The position numbers and the translations under genes are program-made. Of a stretch of 64,000 bases of DNA, positions 8,749 through 17,799 are shown in pieces (the stretch's first letter is position 1; every line of letters starts with the position of its first letter). Origin of the DNA: Xanthocytophaga flava (GTDB taxonomy: Bacteria; Bacteroidota; Bacteroidia; Cytophagales; 172606-1). Where the stretch lies: positions 124,001-188,000 of the forward strand of contig NZ_JASJOR010000010.1 in NCBI RefSeq assembly GCF_030068545.1, given 5' to 3'. Below the pieces are notes generated by a model that was not told the DNA's origin, ran no database searches, and saw only the letters and a program-made list of their open reading frames with translations.

Positions 8749-10827
8749 ATGACTCTCGAACAAACCTTACAAACACAGATTAGCCAGGCTCTCAGTGAGC
8801 TTTTTTCCATTCAGGTCCCTTCCGAAGAAGTATTGCTTCAGGCAACTCGGAAAGACTTTGAAGGTTCACATACATTTGTCACCTTTCAAATTGCCAAACA
8901 AGTCCGAAAAAGCCCAGTAGAAGTGGGTCAGCAACTGGGTGACTATCTTCAGCAGAAAGGAACTGCAGTAAGCCGCTTCAATGTAGTACAAGGTTTTCTG
9001 AACCTGGTACTATCCGATGCGGTATGGATTGAGTTATTTAAATCTATACAGGCAAATACATCTTATGGATTTCAACCTGCTAATGGACAGAAGGTAATGG
9101 TAGAGTATTCGTCTCCGAATACAAACAAGCCATTACACTTGGGACATTTGCGTAATAACTTTTTGGGTTATTCTATTGCTCAGATCCTGAAAGCGAACGG
9201 ATACGAAGTAATGAAGACCAACATTGTCAATGACAGAGGGATTCATATTTGTAAGTCCATGTTAGCCTATCAGAAGTTTGGCAATGGTGAAACACCAGAA
9301 AGCTCTAATACGAAAGGAGATAAACTAGTTGGGAAATACTATGTTGAGTTTGATAAACAACTTAAAAATCAAACCCAGCCATTTTTACAGGAAGCATATA
9401 ATCAAACATTTACATCTTATAGTGAAGCGGAACAGACAGTTATAAAGAAATCACTGGAGAAAATTGAGAAATTAGAAGGATTTGTTCCTCCTCTAAAAGC
9501 AAAAATTGATAAGACTCAATTAAATACTGAGTTTGCAGAACTGCTAACAGAATGGGAAGCCGGAGTAGAAAAAACCTCATCTATAATCAAAGAACTAGAA
9601 ACTATTGAAGGTCTGAAAGGTGCCGAAAAGGAGCTGTTAGCTACTTTTCGGAAAATCAATAAATTGGAAGGAGAAATAAATGATGCGAAGGATGAGATAA
9701 AGGGAATAGCTCAAAATAAAACTGAGATAATGAAAGAAGCTCAGCAAATGCTTTTGAAGTGGGAACAGGGAGATCCGGAAACAGTTGCTTTATGGAAAAA
9801 AATGAATGGTTGGGTATATGTTGGGTTTGATGTCACCTATAAGCGTATGGGAGTTGATTTTGATAAGTTTTATTATGAGTCAAATACATATCTTCTAGGG
9901 AAAGAGATTGTAAATGAAGGACTAGAGAAAGGAATTTTCTTCAAGAAAGAAAATGGTTCTGTATGGATTGATCTGACAGATGTTGGTTTGGATGAAAAAC
10001 TTCTGCTACGCGGTGATGGAACATCTGTATACATAACTCAAGACTTGGGATTAGCAGATCTAAAACATGCCGATTTCCCAATGAACAAGTCTGTATATGT
10101 AGTAGGAAACGAACAAGACTATCACTTCAAAGTATTATTCTCCATTTTACAGAAATTAGGTCGCCCTTATTCGGAAGGATTATATCATCTTTCTTATGGG
10201 ATGGTAGATCTGCCTTCAGGTAAAATGAAGTCACGCGAAGGAACAGTAGTGGATGCAGATGATCTAATGAATGAGATGGTAGAAACGGCAGAAAAGCGTT
10301 CTGAAGCATTAAGTAAAGTAGCGGAGTTTCCAGAAGAAGAAAGAAATCAGTTATTTAACATGTTAGGGATTGGTGCATTGAAATATTTTCTACTAAAGGT
10401 AGATCCAGTAAAAAGGATGCTGTTTAATCCAGAAAAATCTATTGATTTACAAGGAAATACTGCAACTTTTATCCAATTTAACCATGCACGTATTTCATCA
10501 ATTCTTCGTAAAGCAAAAGAACTAGAACCTTTGGCAGATATTTCTCAACTAAATCAATTACATGAAGCTGAAAAAACTGTAGTTGCGTTGTTAAATGAAT
10601 TTCCTATTGTTATAGAGAAAGCAGGTAAAGAATACGCACCTTCTTTAATTGCAAATTATATATATGATTTGACTAAAGAATATAGTCGTTTCTATACAGA
10701 ATTATCTATTTTCCAAGCCGATACTCCAGAACAAATGAGTTTTCGGGTAGCTTTGTCTGCGGAAGTAGGTAAAGTAATTAAGAAAGGTATGAATCTTCTG
10801 GGTATTCAGGTGCCAGACCGTATGTAG
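8749..10827 (+). CDS. argS: Arginyl-tRNA synthetase with an inserted helical segment
   Basis: 692 residues. It charges tRNA-Arg and is essential. Domains: an Add-1 type N-terminal tRNA-binding domain (about 1-105), a class Ia Rossmann fold with the HIGH motif as HLGH (130-133) and the KMSKS-equivalent KMKSR at 492-496, and the C-terminal anticodon-binding DALR domain (about 570-692, ending GIQVPDRM). The family is usually about 560-600 residues. The excess is a lysine/glutamate-rich, probably coiled-coil insert at about 205-325, between GKYYVEFDKQ and IMKEAQQML. The insert seems to contain an internal duplication (KIEKLEG and KINKLEG, 64 residues apart). Catalytic motifs are intact, so the enzyme should be active. 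ATG start at 8749; no strong Shine-Dalgarno. Confidence 0.97.
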   Translation: MTLEQTLQTQISQALSELFSIQVPSEEVLLQATRKDFEGSHTFVTFQIAKQVRKSPVEVGQQLGDYLQQKGTAVSRFNVVQGFLNLVLSDAVWIELFKSIQANTSYGFQPANGQKVMVEYSSPNTNKPLHLGHLRNNFLGYSIAQILKANGYEVMKTNIVNDRGIHICKSMLAYQKFGNGETPESSNTKGDKLVGKYYVEFDKQLKNQTQPFLQEAYNQTFTSYSEAEQTVIKKSLEKIEKLEGFVPPLKAKIDKTQLNTEFAELLTEWEAGVEKTSSIIKELETIEGLKGAEKELLATFRKINKLEGEINDAKDEIKGIAQNKTEIMKEAQQMLLKWEQGDPETVALWKKMNGWVYVGFDVTYKRMGVDFDKFYYESNTYLLGKEIVNEGLEKGIFFKKENGSVWIDLTDVGLDEKLLLRGDGTSVYITQDLGLADLKHADFPMNKSVYVVGNEQDYHFKVLFSILQKLGRPYSEGLYHLSYGMVDLPSGKMKSREGTVVDADDLMNEMVETAEKRSEALSKVAEFPEEERNQLFNMLGIGALKYFLLKVDPVKRMLFNPEKSIDLQGNTATFIQFNHARISSILRKAKELEPLADISQLNQLHEAEKTVVALLNEFPIVIEKAGKEYAPSLIANYIYDLTKEYSRFYTELSIFQADTPEQMSFRVALSAEVGKVIKKGMNLLGIQVPDRM

Positions 10828-10852
10828 TTACGAAAGCTGGATACCTACAAAT

Positions 10853-10880
10853 CTCCACAAGAGACTCAACTCTTGTGGAG
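10853..10880 (+). terminator. argS terminator hairpin
   Basis: A perfect 11-bp stem, CTCCACAAGAG / CTCTTGTGGAG, with a 6-nt loop, begins 26 nt after the argS stop. It has no T tract. It also covers a GTG (10875) that would extend the next gene upstream; this argues for that gene starting at the ATG 10896 instead. Confidence 0.6.
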
Positions 10881-10895
10881 CATTCCATACACGCT

Positions 10896-11753
10896 ATGAA
10901 AAATCTTTTTGCAGGTCTTCTTTTTGCAGCACTGTGGGCATCTGCTTCTGCTGCAACTAAATTTGGTATTCAGTCAGTACATCCTCTGTTTTTAAGCAAT
11001 GTGCGTTTTTTTTTGGCAGGAGCACTCCTATTATCCATTGCCTATGGTATCCAGAAAAACAAGTTACCAACCACTCGTGAATGGAAACAACTCGCCATCT
11101 ATGGTCTTCTCAATGTAGCGATTTACCTGGGCTGTTTTTCATGGGCTATGCAGTATGCCTCAGCCGGAATTGGTAGTCTATCTACAGCAACAAGTCCATT
11201 ATTAATCAGCATACTGTCTGCTTTATGGCTACGTCGACCTATTCGCTGGCAAGAAGCCCTCGGATTGCTGTTGGGAATGATAGGTGTATCGTGTGCTGTC
11301 TATCCATTACTACAGAATAGCTATGCCCGGTGGGAAGGAATTGTGATTTTGGCTGTAAGTATGCTCTCTTATGCCATTGGAACCATCTATTATTCCAGCC
11401 GCCAATGGAGTCTTTCACTCATTGCCATTAATGGTTGGCAGGTCTTATTTGGAGGTTTGTGGATATTACCTGTAACCTTACTAGTGACCAACTGGTCAAC
11501 CAATCAATATAACACAGCATTCTGGGGTTCTATTGCCTGGCTGGCAGTGGTAGTTTCAATTGGCGCCGTTCAGCTATGGCTTTATCTACTTAGAGTAGAT
11601 CCTGTCAAAGCTTCTTTATGGCTATTCCTATGTCCTATTTTTGGTTTTGTATATGCTTCTTGGCTGCTTAACGAACCCATTACGATATATACTTTTATAG
11701 GAACAGGCTTGGTTATTTTGGGTTTGTCTATTGCCTGGAAAAAGAAATCCTGA
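10896..11753 (+). CDS. EamA/DMT-family inner-membrane transporter
   Basis: 285 residues from ATG 10896. About ten transmembrane helices are visible, arranged as two EamA repeats (about 1-135 and 145-285). Family signs are the opening LLFAALWASASAATKFGI, the GLLLGMIGVSCAVY segment closing the first repeat, and LNEPITIYTFIGTGLVILGL in the second. Members export amino acids or metabolites such as drugs and nucleotides; the substrate here is unknown. A GTG at 10875 would add seven residues but sits inside the preceding terminator hairpin. The gene stands alone, between argS and the glutathione peroxidase gene. Confidence 0.88.
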   Translation: MKNLFAGLLFAALWASASAATKFGIQSVHPLFLSNVRFFLAGALLLSIAYGIQKNKLPTTREWKQLAIYGLLNVAIYLGCFSWAMQYASAGIGSLSTATSPLLISILSALWLRRPIRWQEALGLLLGMIGVSCAVYPLLQNSYARWEGIVILAVSMLSYAIGTIYYSSRQWSLSLIAINGWQVLFGGLWILPVTLLVTNWSTNQYNTAFWGSIAWLAVVVSIGAVQLWLYLLRVDPVKASLWLFLCPIFGFVYASWLLNEPITIYTFIGTGLVILGLSIAWKKKS

Positions 11754-11901
11754 TGGACTATTGAAAAGATTAGTAATAAGCAGTCTACAATAAGAAACTT
11801 TTCTTACAAAAAAAGTATTATTTTGCAAACGAAGCCTCTCCACGAAACCTTTTGATTACTTATAAGTTATATACCTACTTACTCTAAAATCAAAAACACT
11901 T

Positions 11902-12474
11902 ATGAAAGCACTTCTTTTAGTAGTCACATTTATCACATTATCTTCCTGTTTTATGTTTACGGAGCAAAAATCCCGCCCAGAGGCAGCATCGGCTCCAGCC
12001 AAATCATTTTATGATTTCAAGATGAAAGCCATTGATGGCAAAGAAATTGACTTCAAAAAATATAAAGGCAAGAAGTTATTGATTGTGAACACAGCTTCGA
12101 AATGTGGTTTTACCAAACAATATGAAGCGTTAGAGCAATTGCATGAAAAATATGGCGACAAAGTAGTAATCCTTGGCTTTCCTGCCAATAACTTTGGAGG
12201 ACAGGAACCAGGTTCAAATGGAGAAATTCAGGAGTTCTGCAAAAAGAATTATGGTGTTAAATTTCAGATGTTTGAAAAAATCTCTGTAACTGGAGAAGAC
12301 CAGCATCCTTTGTATCAGTGGCTTTCTAAAAAAGATTTGAATGGCTGGAATGATCAGGCTCCAAGCTGGAACTTCTGTAAATATCTGATCAATGAAAACG
12401 GTGAATTGGTTAAATTTTATCCATCTAAAGTAGAACCTCTGGATAAGGATTTATTATCTGCCATAGGTGCATAG
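11902..12474 (+). CDS. Glutathione peroxidase-family thiol peroxidase, probable lipoprotein
   Basis: 190 residues. The N terminus is a lipoprotein signal (ITLSSC, Cys at about 16), so the enzyme is probably anchored in the periplasm or outer membrane. The thioredoxin-like core has the catalytic Cys in NTASKCGFT (about residue 73), Gln in GFPANNFGGQEPGSN and Trp in SWNFCKYLI, which together form the peroxidatic site. It has Cys rather than selenocysteine, as in bacterial and thioredoxin-dependent members. The expected role is reduction of lipid or organic hydroperoxides. It is a single-gene unit closed by the terminator at 12497-12523. Confidence 0.92.
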   Translation: MKALLLVVTFITLSSCFMFTEQKSRPEAASAPAKSFYDFKMKAIDGKEIDFKKYKGKKLLIVNTASKCGFTKQYEALEQLHEKYGDKVVILGFPANNFGGQEPGSNGEIQEFCKKNYGVKFQMFEKISVTGEDQHPLYQWLSKKDLNGWNDQAPSWNFCKYLINENGELVKFYPSKVEPLDKDLLSAIGA

Positions 12475-12496
12475 AAAGAATCAACTTTATAAAAGA

Positions 12497-12523
12497 AAAC
12501 CTCCCTTATCAGGAGGTTTTTTT
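12497..12523 (+). terminator. Rho-independent terminator after the peroxidase gene
   Basis: Stem AAACCTCC / GGAGGTTT (8 bp), 7-nt loop, then a run of T to 12523. It starts 22 nt after the stop codon of the peroxidase gene. The T tract overlaps the stop codon of the convergent small gene at 12522-12722. Confidence 0.85.
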
Positions 12524-12722
12524 ATGCTCGATAACGCAACTTATAAAACAATCTTAAACTCTTTTCTTTGAACCAGGTACAATCTTTCTTGGTGATGGTT
12601 TCATAGACAAATACACCAACCAACAAAACATACAGAAGTCCCACACAGGTGTATTTCAGTACAGGAATCAGAATTCCCCAGATAACAACATACAGCACAC
12701 ATAAGACAAGGAGCTCGATCAT
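12522..12722 (-). CDS. Small membrane protein of unknown function
   Basis: 66 residues, ATG at 12722. The first 45 residues hold two hydrophobic stretches (IELLVLCVLYVVIWGILIPV and CVGLLYVLLVGVFVY), followed by a short basic tail (KEKSLRLFYKLRYRA). No family is recognised. It lies convergent to the peroxidase gene, and its stop codon overlaps the T tract of that gene's terminator. The membrane-like composition makes it a plausible real gene, but it is short and without homology evidence. Confidence 0.5.
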   Translation of the reverse strand: MIELLVLCVLYVVIWGILIPVLKYTCVGLLYVLLVGVFVYETITKKDCTWFKEKSLRLFYKLRYRA

Positions 12723-12864
12723 AGTGAATAGTATTTAACAGGTATATTGTTAATGAGAAAAGTACAAATAAGTAACCTAATCATTCAAAAATCAGCTTAA
12801 TCCCAGAGAATCAATTACATATAGTTATCAAGCATCTATTGTTTCCAGTATCTATTCTGCAATA

Positions 12865-12896
12865 TTTGTATCCGGATAAAAAAGTCCCCAAATTTG
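12865..12896 (+). promoter_or_regulatory. Promoter of menA
   Basis: TTTG (12865-12868), a 20-nt spacer and CAAATTTG (12889-12896), one base from the TAnnTTTG consensus of Bacteroidota. The RNA would start near 12903, so the in-frame TTG at 12894 cannot be the menA start. The GTG at 12981 is supported instead. Confidence 0.5.
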
Positions 12897-12980
12897 CATT
12901 CTTATACAGGAGGTAAATATTTAATACAAAGCCCTCCTTCAGTAACTTTTTGTAGAATATATTTTCAACTTTATATAGTC

Positions 12981-13877
12981 GTGGCAGCATCATTAAGTAC
13001 CTGGGTTTCAGCTTTTCGTTTACGTACACTTCCCTTAGCCCTGGCAAGTATCGGAATGGGAAGTTTTCTGGCAGCATCTGTTCATCAGTTTAATGGAGTC
13101 GTATTTGGTTTATGTGCATTGACTACCATACTGCTTCAGGTATTATCTAATCTTGCGAACGACTACGGTGACTCTATTCATGGAGCGGATAGTGTAGAAC
13201 GGAAAGGTCCCCTGCGGGCAGTGCAGGCAGGTCATATTTCATCCCACGCCATGCGTAATGCAGTAATTTTATTCTCGGTACTCTCACTTCTTACAGGGCT
13301 TGGGCTTCTCTATGTAGCTCTTAAAGATGCACTGGTACAAACCTTCGTAACCTTCTTTGGACTAGGTATTTTATCTATTATTGCCGCAATTACCTATACA
13401 GCTGGTAAAAAACCTTACGGTTATGCAGGATTGGGTGATATCTCCGTTTTGATTTTCTTTGGGTATGTAGCTACGTTAGGTACGTTTTATTTATACACAC
13501 ACACAATCGATTGGATTAATCTGCTACCTGCCACAGCAACGGGTTTTCTTTCAGTAGGTGTATTGAATGTAAACAATATCAGGGATATTGAATCAGATCG
13601 TAATGCAGGCAAGTTTTCAATCCCTGTTCGTATTGGACGTAGTAAGGCAGTTATTTATCACTGGTTATTATTATCTCTGGCTATGCTATGTGCCATCATA
13701 TATGTTATAGCGACTTACCATAGCCCATGGCAGTTTTTATTTCTCCTTGTCACTCCTCTTCTTATTAAAATTGGCCGAGGAGTATCTAAAGACAGTCATA
13801 TAGATCCTTATCTGAAACAAATGGCTTTGACAACATTACTCTTTGTAATTTTATTTGGTATTGGCCAATTACTCTAA
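12981..13877 (+). CDS. menA: 1,4-dihydroxy-2-naphthoate prenyltransferase
   Basis: 298 residues from the GTG at 12981. This UbiA-family integral membrane enzyme joins a polyprenyl chain to 1,4-dihydroxy-2-naphthoate, making demethylmenaquinone. The first Asp-rich, Mg-binding motif is NDYGDSIHGAD and the second is NNIRDIESDRNAGKFSIPVR. About eight to nine hydrophobic helices are visible, and the opening TWVSAFRLRTLPLALASI is typical of MenA. The frame extends to a TTG at 12894, but the promoter at 12865-12896 places the transcript start after that codon. Another likely menaquinone gene, a menI-like thioesterase, lies at 18617-19054. Confidence 0.93.
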   Translation: MAASLSTWVSAFRLRTLPLALASIGMGSFLAASVHQFNGVVFGLCALTTILLQVLSNLANDYGDSIHGADSVERKGPLRAVQAGHISSHAMRNAVILFSVLSLLTGLGLLYVALKDALVQTFVTFFGLGILSIIAAITYTAGKKPYGYAGLGDISVLIFFGYVATLGTFYLYTHTIDWINLLPATATGFLSVGVLNVNNIRDIESDRNAGKFSIPVRIGRSKAVIYHWLLLSLAMLCAIIYVIATYHSPWQFLFLLVTPLLIKIGRGVSKDSHIDPYLKQMALTTLLFVILFGIGQLL

Positions 13878-13914
13878 ACAGGAATATTTTACAGATTAAT
13901 TTAGATCTACACTC

Positions 13915-15312
13915 ATGTTATTTACCAGTAGCAGTTTTTTTATACTCTTATTTATTACTTTTATTTTATATTATCTCCCAATTTTTTCCAGATATCAGGT
14001 TACTATACTTATTATTTCAAGCCTTATATTTTACTCTTACGAACAACCAGTACTGCTTTCCTTATTATTGTTTTCTGCAACCATAAATATAGTAACCAGT
14101 TACTATGTTATTTATGGAATACCTCAGAGGCGTAAAACAATAGCAACAACAGGGGTTATATTTAATCTTATAATACTTGCCTTTTTCAAATACAGTCCTC
14201 TTTTTGCATCTACTTTTCTGAATACCAATGATTCTATCGGTCATTTTTTATTGACAATTCCACTTCCAATCGGTATTTCTTTTTTTACATTTGAGGGTAT
14301 TAGCCTAGTTGTTGATGTTTATAAAGAACAATATTTTAGAGATTCCAATCATTACTCATTGGCTAATCATGCAAAACGAACAATATTTTTCATCTCGTTC
14401 TTTCCACATTTAATATCAGGTCCCATACTAAAAGCTCATGAGTTCTTACCACAAATATCAGAGAAAAAAGTAGGAACAATAAATTGGAATGCTTGTGTAA
14501 AAAATCTAATTCTCGGATATTTTTTAAAAATGGTAGTAGCAGACAATCTTAAGGACTTTACATTTTGGATGCAATATCCTTATTTTCAAAGCTTTTCCTC
14601 AATTAGCCTCATATTTATGCTCTTTGGATATAGCTGCCAGATATTTGCAGATTTTGCGGGATATTCGATTATTGCAATTGGAATGGCTAAGCTTTTTGGT
14701 TATAACTTCATTGAAAATTTCAACTTTCCTTATATATCTACCTCATTTTCTGAGTTCTGGCGTAGATGGCATATATCATTATCATCATTTCTCAAAGAAT
14801 ATCTATATATACCTTTAGGGGGTAATAGAAAGGGCAAAGTACGCACATATGTTAATCTTCTTATTACAATGACATTGGGAGGATTATGGCACGGTGCAGC
14901 CTGGAGTTATGCAATCTGGGGACTTTTCCATGGAACTGCCTTAGCTGTTGAAAGATTGTATAAAGATTATATTCCTACGAAGTCCAATCCGATAGTCTCT
15001 CTTTTCAGTGGGATTTTCGTGTTCAGTTTTGTAACATTAGCCTGGCTACTTTTTAAACTGCCTAAAATTGAACATGTAATAGCATTTCTACAAAGCGTAT
15101 ACAACAATTATTCATTTGCAGACAATCCGCCATTAGTTACCTATATTGTTCTATACTCCCTACCAGTAATTCTTTATCACTTATTTTACCTAGTGAAGGA
15201 ACGCTTCTCTATAAAACAGATTAAATACGACTTCATTATATATAGTATTCTGTTATTCCTAATACTAACAAATAGCGGATCGCCTGGATCTTTTATCTAT
15301 TTTCAATTTTAG
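13915..15312 (+). CDS. MBOAT-family membrane O-acyltransferase (AlgI/DltB type)
   Basis: 465 residues and about eleven transmembrane helices. The MBOAT signature is clear: EFWRRWHISLSSFLKEYLYI with His286, and LGGLWHGAAWSYAIWGLFHG with the active-site His326. Family members move acyl groups, usually acetyl, across the membrane onto exopolysaccharide, alginate, teichoic acid or peptidoglycan. The next gene, 17 nt downstream, encodes a single-span protein with an SGNH-type catalytic pattern. This matches the AlgI-AlgJ/X and DltB-DltD pairings, so the two likely form one O-acylation module. Both genes are visibly more AT-rich than menA and hisF on either side. The acceptor is unknown. Confidence 0.9.
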   Translation: MLFTSSSFFILLFITFILYYLPIFSRYQVTILIISSLIFYSYEQPVLLSLLLFSATINIVTSYYVIYGIPQRRKTIATTGVIFNLIILAFFKYSPLFASTFLNTNDSIGHFLLTIPLPIGISFFTFEGISLVVDVYKEQYFRDSNHYSLANHAKRTIFFISFFPHLISGPILKAHEFLPQISEKKVGTINWNACVKNLILGYFLKMVVADNLKDFTFWMQYPYFQSFSSISLIFMLFGYSCQIFADFAGYSIIAIGMAKLFGYNFIENFNFPYISTSFSEFWRRWHISLSSFLKEYLYIPLGGNRKGKVRTYVNLLITMTLGGLWHGAAWSYAIWGLFHGTALAVERLYKDYIPTKSNPIVSLFSGIFVFSFVTLAWLLFKLPKIEHVIAFLQSVYNNYSFADNPPLVTYIVLYSLPVILYHLFYLVKERFSIKQIKYDFIIYSILLFLILTNSGSPGSFIYFQF

Positions 15313-15329
15313 CCATTATTGATTATTGT

Positions 15330-16217
15330 ATGTTAAGTAAAATATTATTTACAACAACTCTTCTCTTAGCTATCTATATGATAGGTATTGATTTTTTTAA
15401 ATCTTTTTATACCTCTCAACATCAATGGCAGGATAATATTGTAAAAGCTCAAAACTATTTATACAACAAGAAGAATTCTGAGAATGTTATTATAGGCTCC
15501 TCCCTTTCTAACAGACTCATTATGGATAGTATTCCAAACCTTACGAATATAGCTTTTTCTGGACTTAGTATTTTTGATGGTCTAAATCTCGTATTACATA
15601 AAGATATCCTACCTAAAAATGTCTTTATTGAAATGAATGTTGCACTACGACCCAAAGATGATCAATTTGAAACATCTTTATTTTCTCCAATTTCATTTTA
15701 TAGTAAAAAAATATTTTCATCATTAAGAGATGACAAACAACCTGTTGGAATTGCAGGCGTCTATGTTAATCAGAAACTGACAAAAAAAGTTCTTTTTAAA
15801 ATCAAATCCTTTACAGGTAGTATGAAAGCAAGCAAAGTAAATAGCAATAAAGATCTATTTCAAACAATGTTAAACAATCAAATCACCCAATATTCTATCT
15901 CTCCTGACACTATATTAATAGAAGACCGATTTACATTATTACAGAAAACAATTAAGTACTTGGAATCAAAAGGCACAAAAATCACCTTCTTCGAAATGCC
16001 TGTTAATCAAAGCTTATGTAATTTACCAAAAGCAACAATCATTCGTCAAAACTTTCAAAAATATTTTCCCAACAAAAACTACACATATATTTCCACTCCT
16101 TCTTGCTCAGAGTATAAAACAACGGATGGAGTTCATTTAACAAATAAAGAAGCAATAAAATACACATTATATTTTCGCTCTGAAGCTGAAAATATAATAA
16201 GACAAAAAAACCTGTAA
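15330..16217 (+). CDS. SGNH-like periplasmic protein paired with the MBOAT acyltransferase
   Basis: 295 residues. It has one N-terminal transmembrane helix (about 3-22), then a periplasmic domain. VIIGSSLSNR (about 53-62) has the GSS nucleophile block of SGNH/DltD-like proteins, and TTDGVHLTNKEA near the C terminus supplies the Asp266-x-x-His269 pair. The rest is too diverged to name the family with certainty. Inferred role: transfer of the acyl group carried across the membrane by the MBOAT protein to the final sugar acceptor, as DltD, AlgJ and AlgX do. It is co-transcribed with the MBOAT gene (17-nt gap) and AT-rich like it. Confidence 0.7.
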   Translation: MLSKILFTTTLLLAIYMIGIDFFKSFYTSQHQWQDNIVKAQNYLYNKKNSENVIIGSSLSNRLIMDSIPNLTNIAFSGLSIFDGLNLVLHKDILPKNVFIEMNVALRPKDDQFETSLFSPISFYSKKIFSSLRDDKQPVGIAGVYVNQKLTKKVLFKIKSFTGSMKASKVNSNKDLFQTMLNNQITQYSISPDTILIEDRFTLLQKTIKYLESKGTKITFFEMPVNQSLCNLPKATIIRQNFQKYFPNKNYTYISTPSCSEYKTTDGVHLTNKEAIKYTLYFRSEAENIIRQKNL

Positions 16218-16274
16218 TAAGCCCATTCCTATGATGTAGCCTTACAGATTTCCCAATTGAATTACCTTAGTTAT

Positions 16275-16886
16275 TTACGCTATTTTACTTCTTAGCACAT
16301 GTCTTTGCTGTAATACATCCACTACATCATCCAGATCTACATTTTTAGCTTCCAGTAATACCAAAAAATGAAATAGTAAATCGGCTGCCTCATTTTTAAA
16401 TAGATCTATATTATCATCTTTTGCCTCAATCACAATCTCTACAGCTTCCTCTCCTACTTTCTGTGCTATTTTATTAATTCCTCTGGCAAACAACTTGGCA
16501 GTATAGGATTCTTCAGGAGAGGTCCCTTTGCGCTGCCGGATAATGGATTGAAGTTGATTGAGAAACAATCCTTTCTGTTTATTTTCTTCGTTAAAGCACG
16601 TATCTGCCCCTGTGTGACAGGTAGGTCCGTCAGGCGTTGCCTGAATTAAAATTGTATCCTGATCACAGTCAATTTTGATCTCATTGACATGCAGAAAATG
16701 CCCTGATGTTTCTCCTTTGGTCCAAAGCCTGTTTTTGCTGCGACTGAAAAAGGTTACCACTTTCTCCTGAACCGTTTTTTCGTATGCCTCCTGGTTCATA
16801 TATCCCAGCATCAGAACTTTTTGTGTCACAGAATCCTGCACAACTACAGGTACTAATCCATTCTGTTTATCAAAATTTATAGTCAT
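16275..16886 (-). CDS. hisIE: Bifunctional phosphoribosyl-AMP cyclohydrolase / phosphoribosyl-ATP pyrophosphatase
   Basis: 203 residues catalysing steps 2 and 3 of histidine synthesis. The N-terminal cyclohydrolase domain (about 1-110) has KIDCDQDTILIQ and the zinc-binding PTCHTGADTCF. The C-terminal pyrophosphatase domain (about 115-203) is an all-alpha MazG-like fold with KVGEEAVEIVIEA and NEAADLLFHFLVLL, which carry the Mg-binding acidic residues. It lies 44 nt downstream of hisF, in the same direction. The other his genes are not in the window. Confidence 0.96.
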   Translation of the reverse strand: MTINFDKQNGLVPVVVQDSVTQKVLMLGYMNQEAYEKTVQEKVVTFFSRSKNRLWTKGETSGHFLHVNEIKIDCDQDTILIQATPDGPTCHTGADTCFNEENKQKGLFLNQLQSIIRQRKGTSPEESYTAKLFARGINKIAQKVGEEAVEIVIEAKDDNIDLFKNEAADLLFHFLVLLEAKNVDLDDVVDVLQQRHVLRSKIA

Positions 16887-16930
16887 ATAAAGTAAATCAG
16901 TGGTTTGAATAAATTCTGGAAATAGTCTAC

Positions 16931-17686
16931 CTACAGTCTCATCGTGATTCCAGCAGACTGTAGATAGTGTTTTAGAACAGGGATTTCAATCTCCTGAAAG
17001 TGGAAGATACTGGCAGCAAGTGCAGCATCTGCTTTTCCTACAGTAAATACATCTTTAAAATGTTCCATTGTACCTGCACCACCCGAAGCAATTACAGGAA
17101 TGGGAAGGCCTTCTGAAAGGATACGAGTAACCTCCAAGGCAAATCCGGCTTTGGTGCCATCGGTATCCATAGAGGTAAGCAGAATCTCGCCAGCCCCTCT
17201 GGATTCTACTTCTTTTGCCCAGGGAATGGTAGATTTATCGGTAGGCTTACGTCCTCCATGCGTATGAACAATCTCTTCACCATCTACATTACGAGTATCA
17301 ATGGCAACTACAATGCATTGGCTTCCGAATTCTCTTGATAGTTCATCTACAAGGGTAGGATTACGAACAGCAGCCGAATTAATAGAAACTTTATCAGCAC
17401 CAGCCTGCAACAAAGCTGATACATCAGCAATAGAACCAATGCCTCCCCCTACTGTAAACGGAATATCTACAACAGCAGCTACCCGTGTTACCAGATCAAC
17501 TAATGTTTTACGGTTGTCTACTGTAGCCGTAATATCCAGAAATACCAGTTCATCGGCTCCCTCTTGGGCATAACGTTGAGCAAGTTCTACGGGATCACCC
17601 GCATCGCGAAGATTCACAAAGTTGGTCCCTTTGACAGTGCGACCATCTTTGATATCAAGACAGGGAATAATGCGTTTGGTAAGCAA
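16931..17686 (-). CDS. hisF: Imidazole glycerol phosphate synthase cyclase subunit
   Basis: 251 residues if begun at the TTG at 17686, which gives the canonical HisF opening M/LLTKRIIPCLDIKDG. The open frame runs on to 17746, but that extension is hydrophobic and does not belong to the family. HisF uses ammonia from HisH to cyclise PRFAR into imidazole glycerol phosphate and AICAR. The (beta/alpha)8 barrel has its two catalytic aspartates in CLDIKDG (about residue 11) and VVAIDTR (about residue 130), and the phosphate-binding GGIGS and ASGGAG loops. It is followed by hisIE, the usual end of a his operon. Confidence 0.95.
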   Translation of the reverse strand: MLTKRIIPCLDIKDGRTVKGTNFVNLRDAGDPVELAQRYAQEGADELVFLDITATVDNRKTLVDLVTRVAAVVDIPFTVGGGIGSIADVSALLQAGADKVSINSAAVRNPTLVDELSREFGSQCIVVAIDTRNVDGEEIVHTHGGRKPTDKSTIPWAKEVESRGAGEILLTSMDTDGTKAGFALEVTRILSEGLPIPVIASGGAGTMEHFKDVFTVGKADAALAASIFHFQEIEIPVLKHYLQSAGITMRL

Positions 17687-17799
17687 AGTAAAAAAGACTA
17701 GATGAATACTGAAAAACGGAGTAAATATAACAGATCCTACTTTCAAAAGATTGTTTTCATTTTACTCATATAGTCATCTGCCTATTTACTCTGTATAGA

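Noticed and set aside
9361..9726. Intein within ArgS
   Set aside because: The insert lacks splicing-junction Cys/Ser and HN motifs and is a lysine/glutamate-rich helix, so an in-frame structural insertion is more likely.
12811..13077. 88-codon minus-strand open frame across the menA promoter and start
   Set aside because: Overlaps the promoter and first codons of menA; no family signal.
17687..17746. Longer hisF start with a hydrophobic N-terminal extension
   Set aside because: HisF is cytosolic and its family start MLTKRIIPCLD is matched by the TTG at 17686; the extension does not belong to the family.
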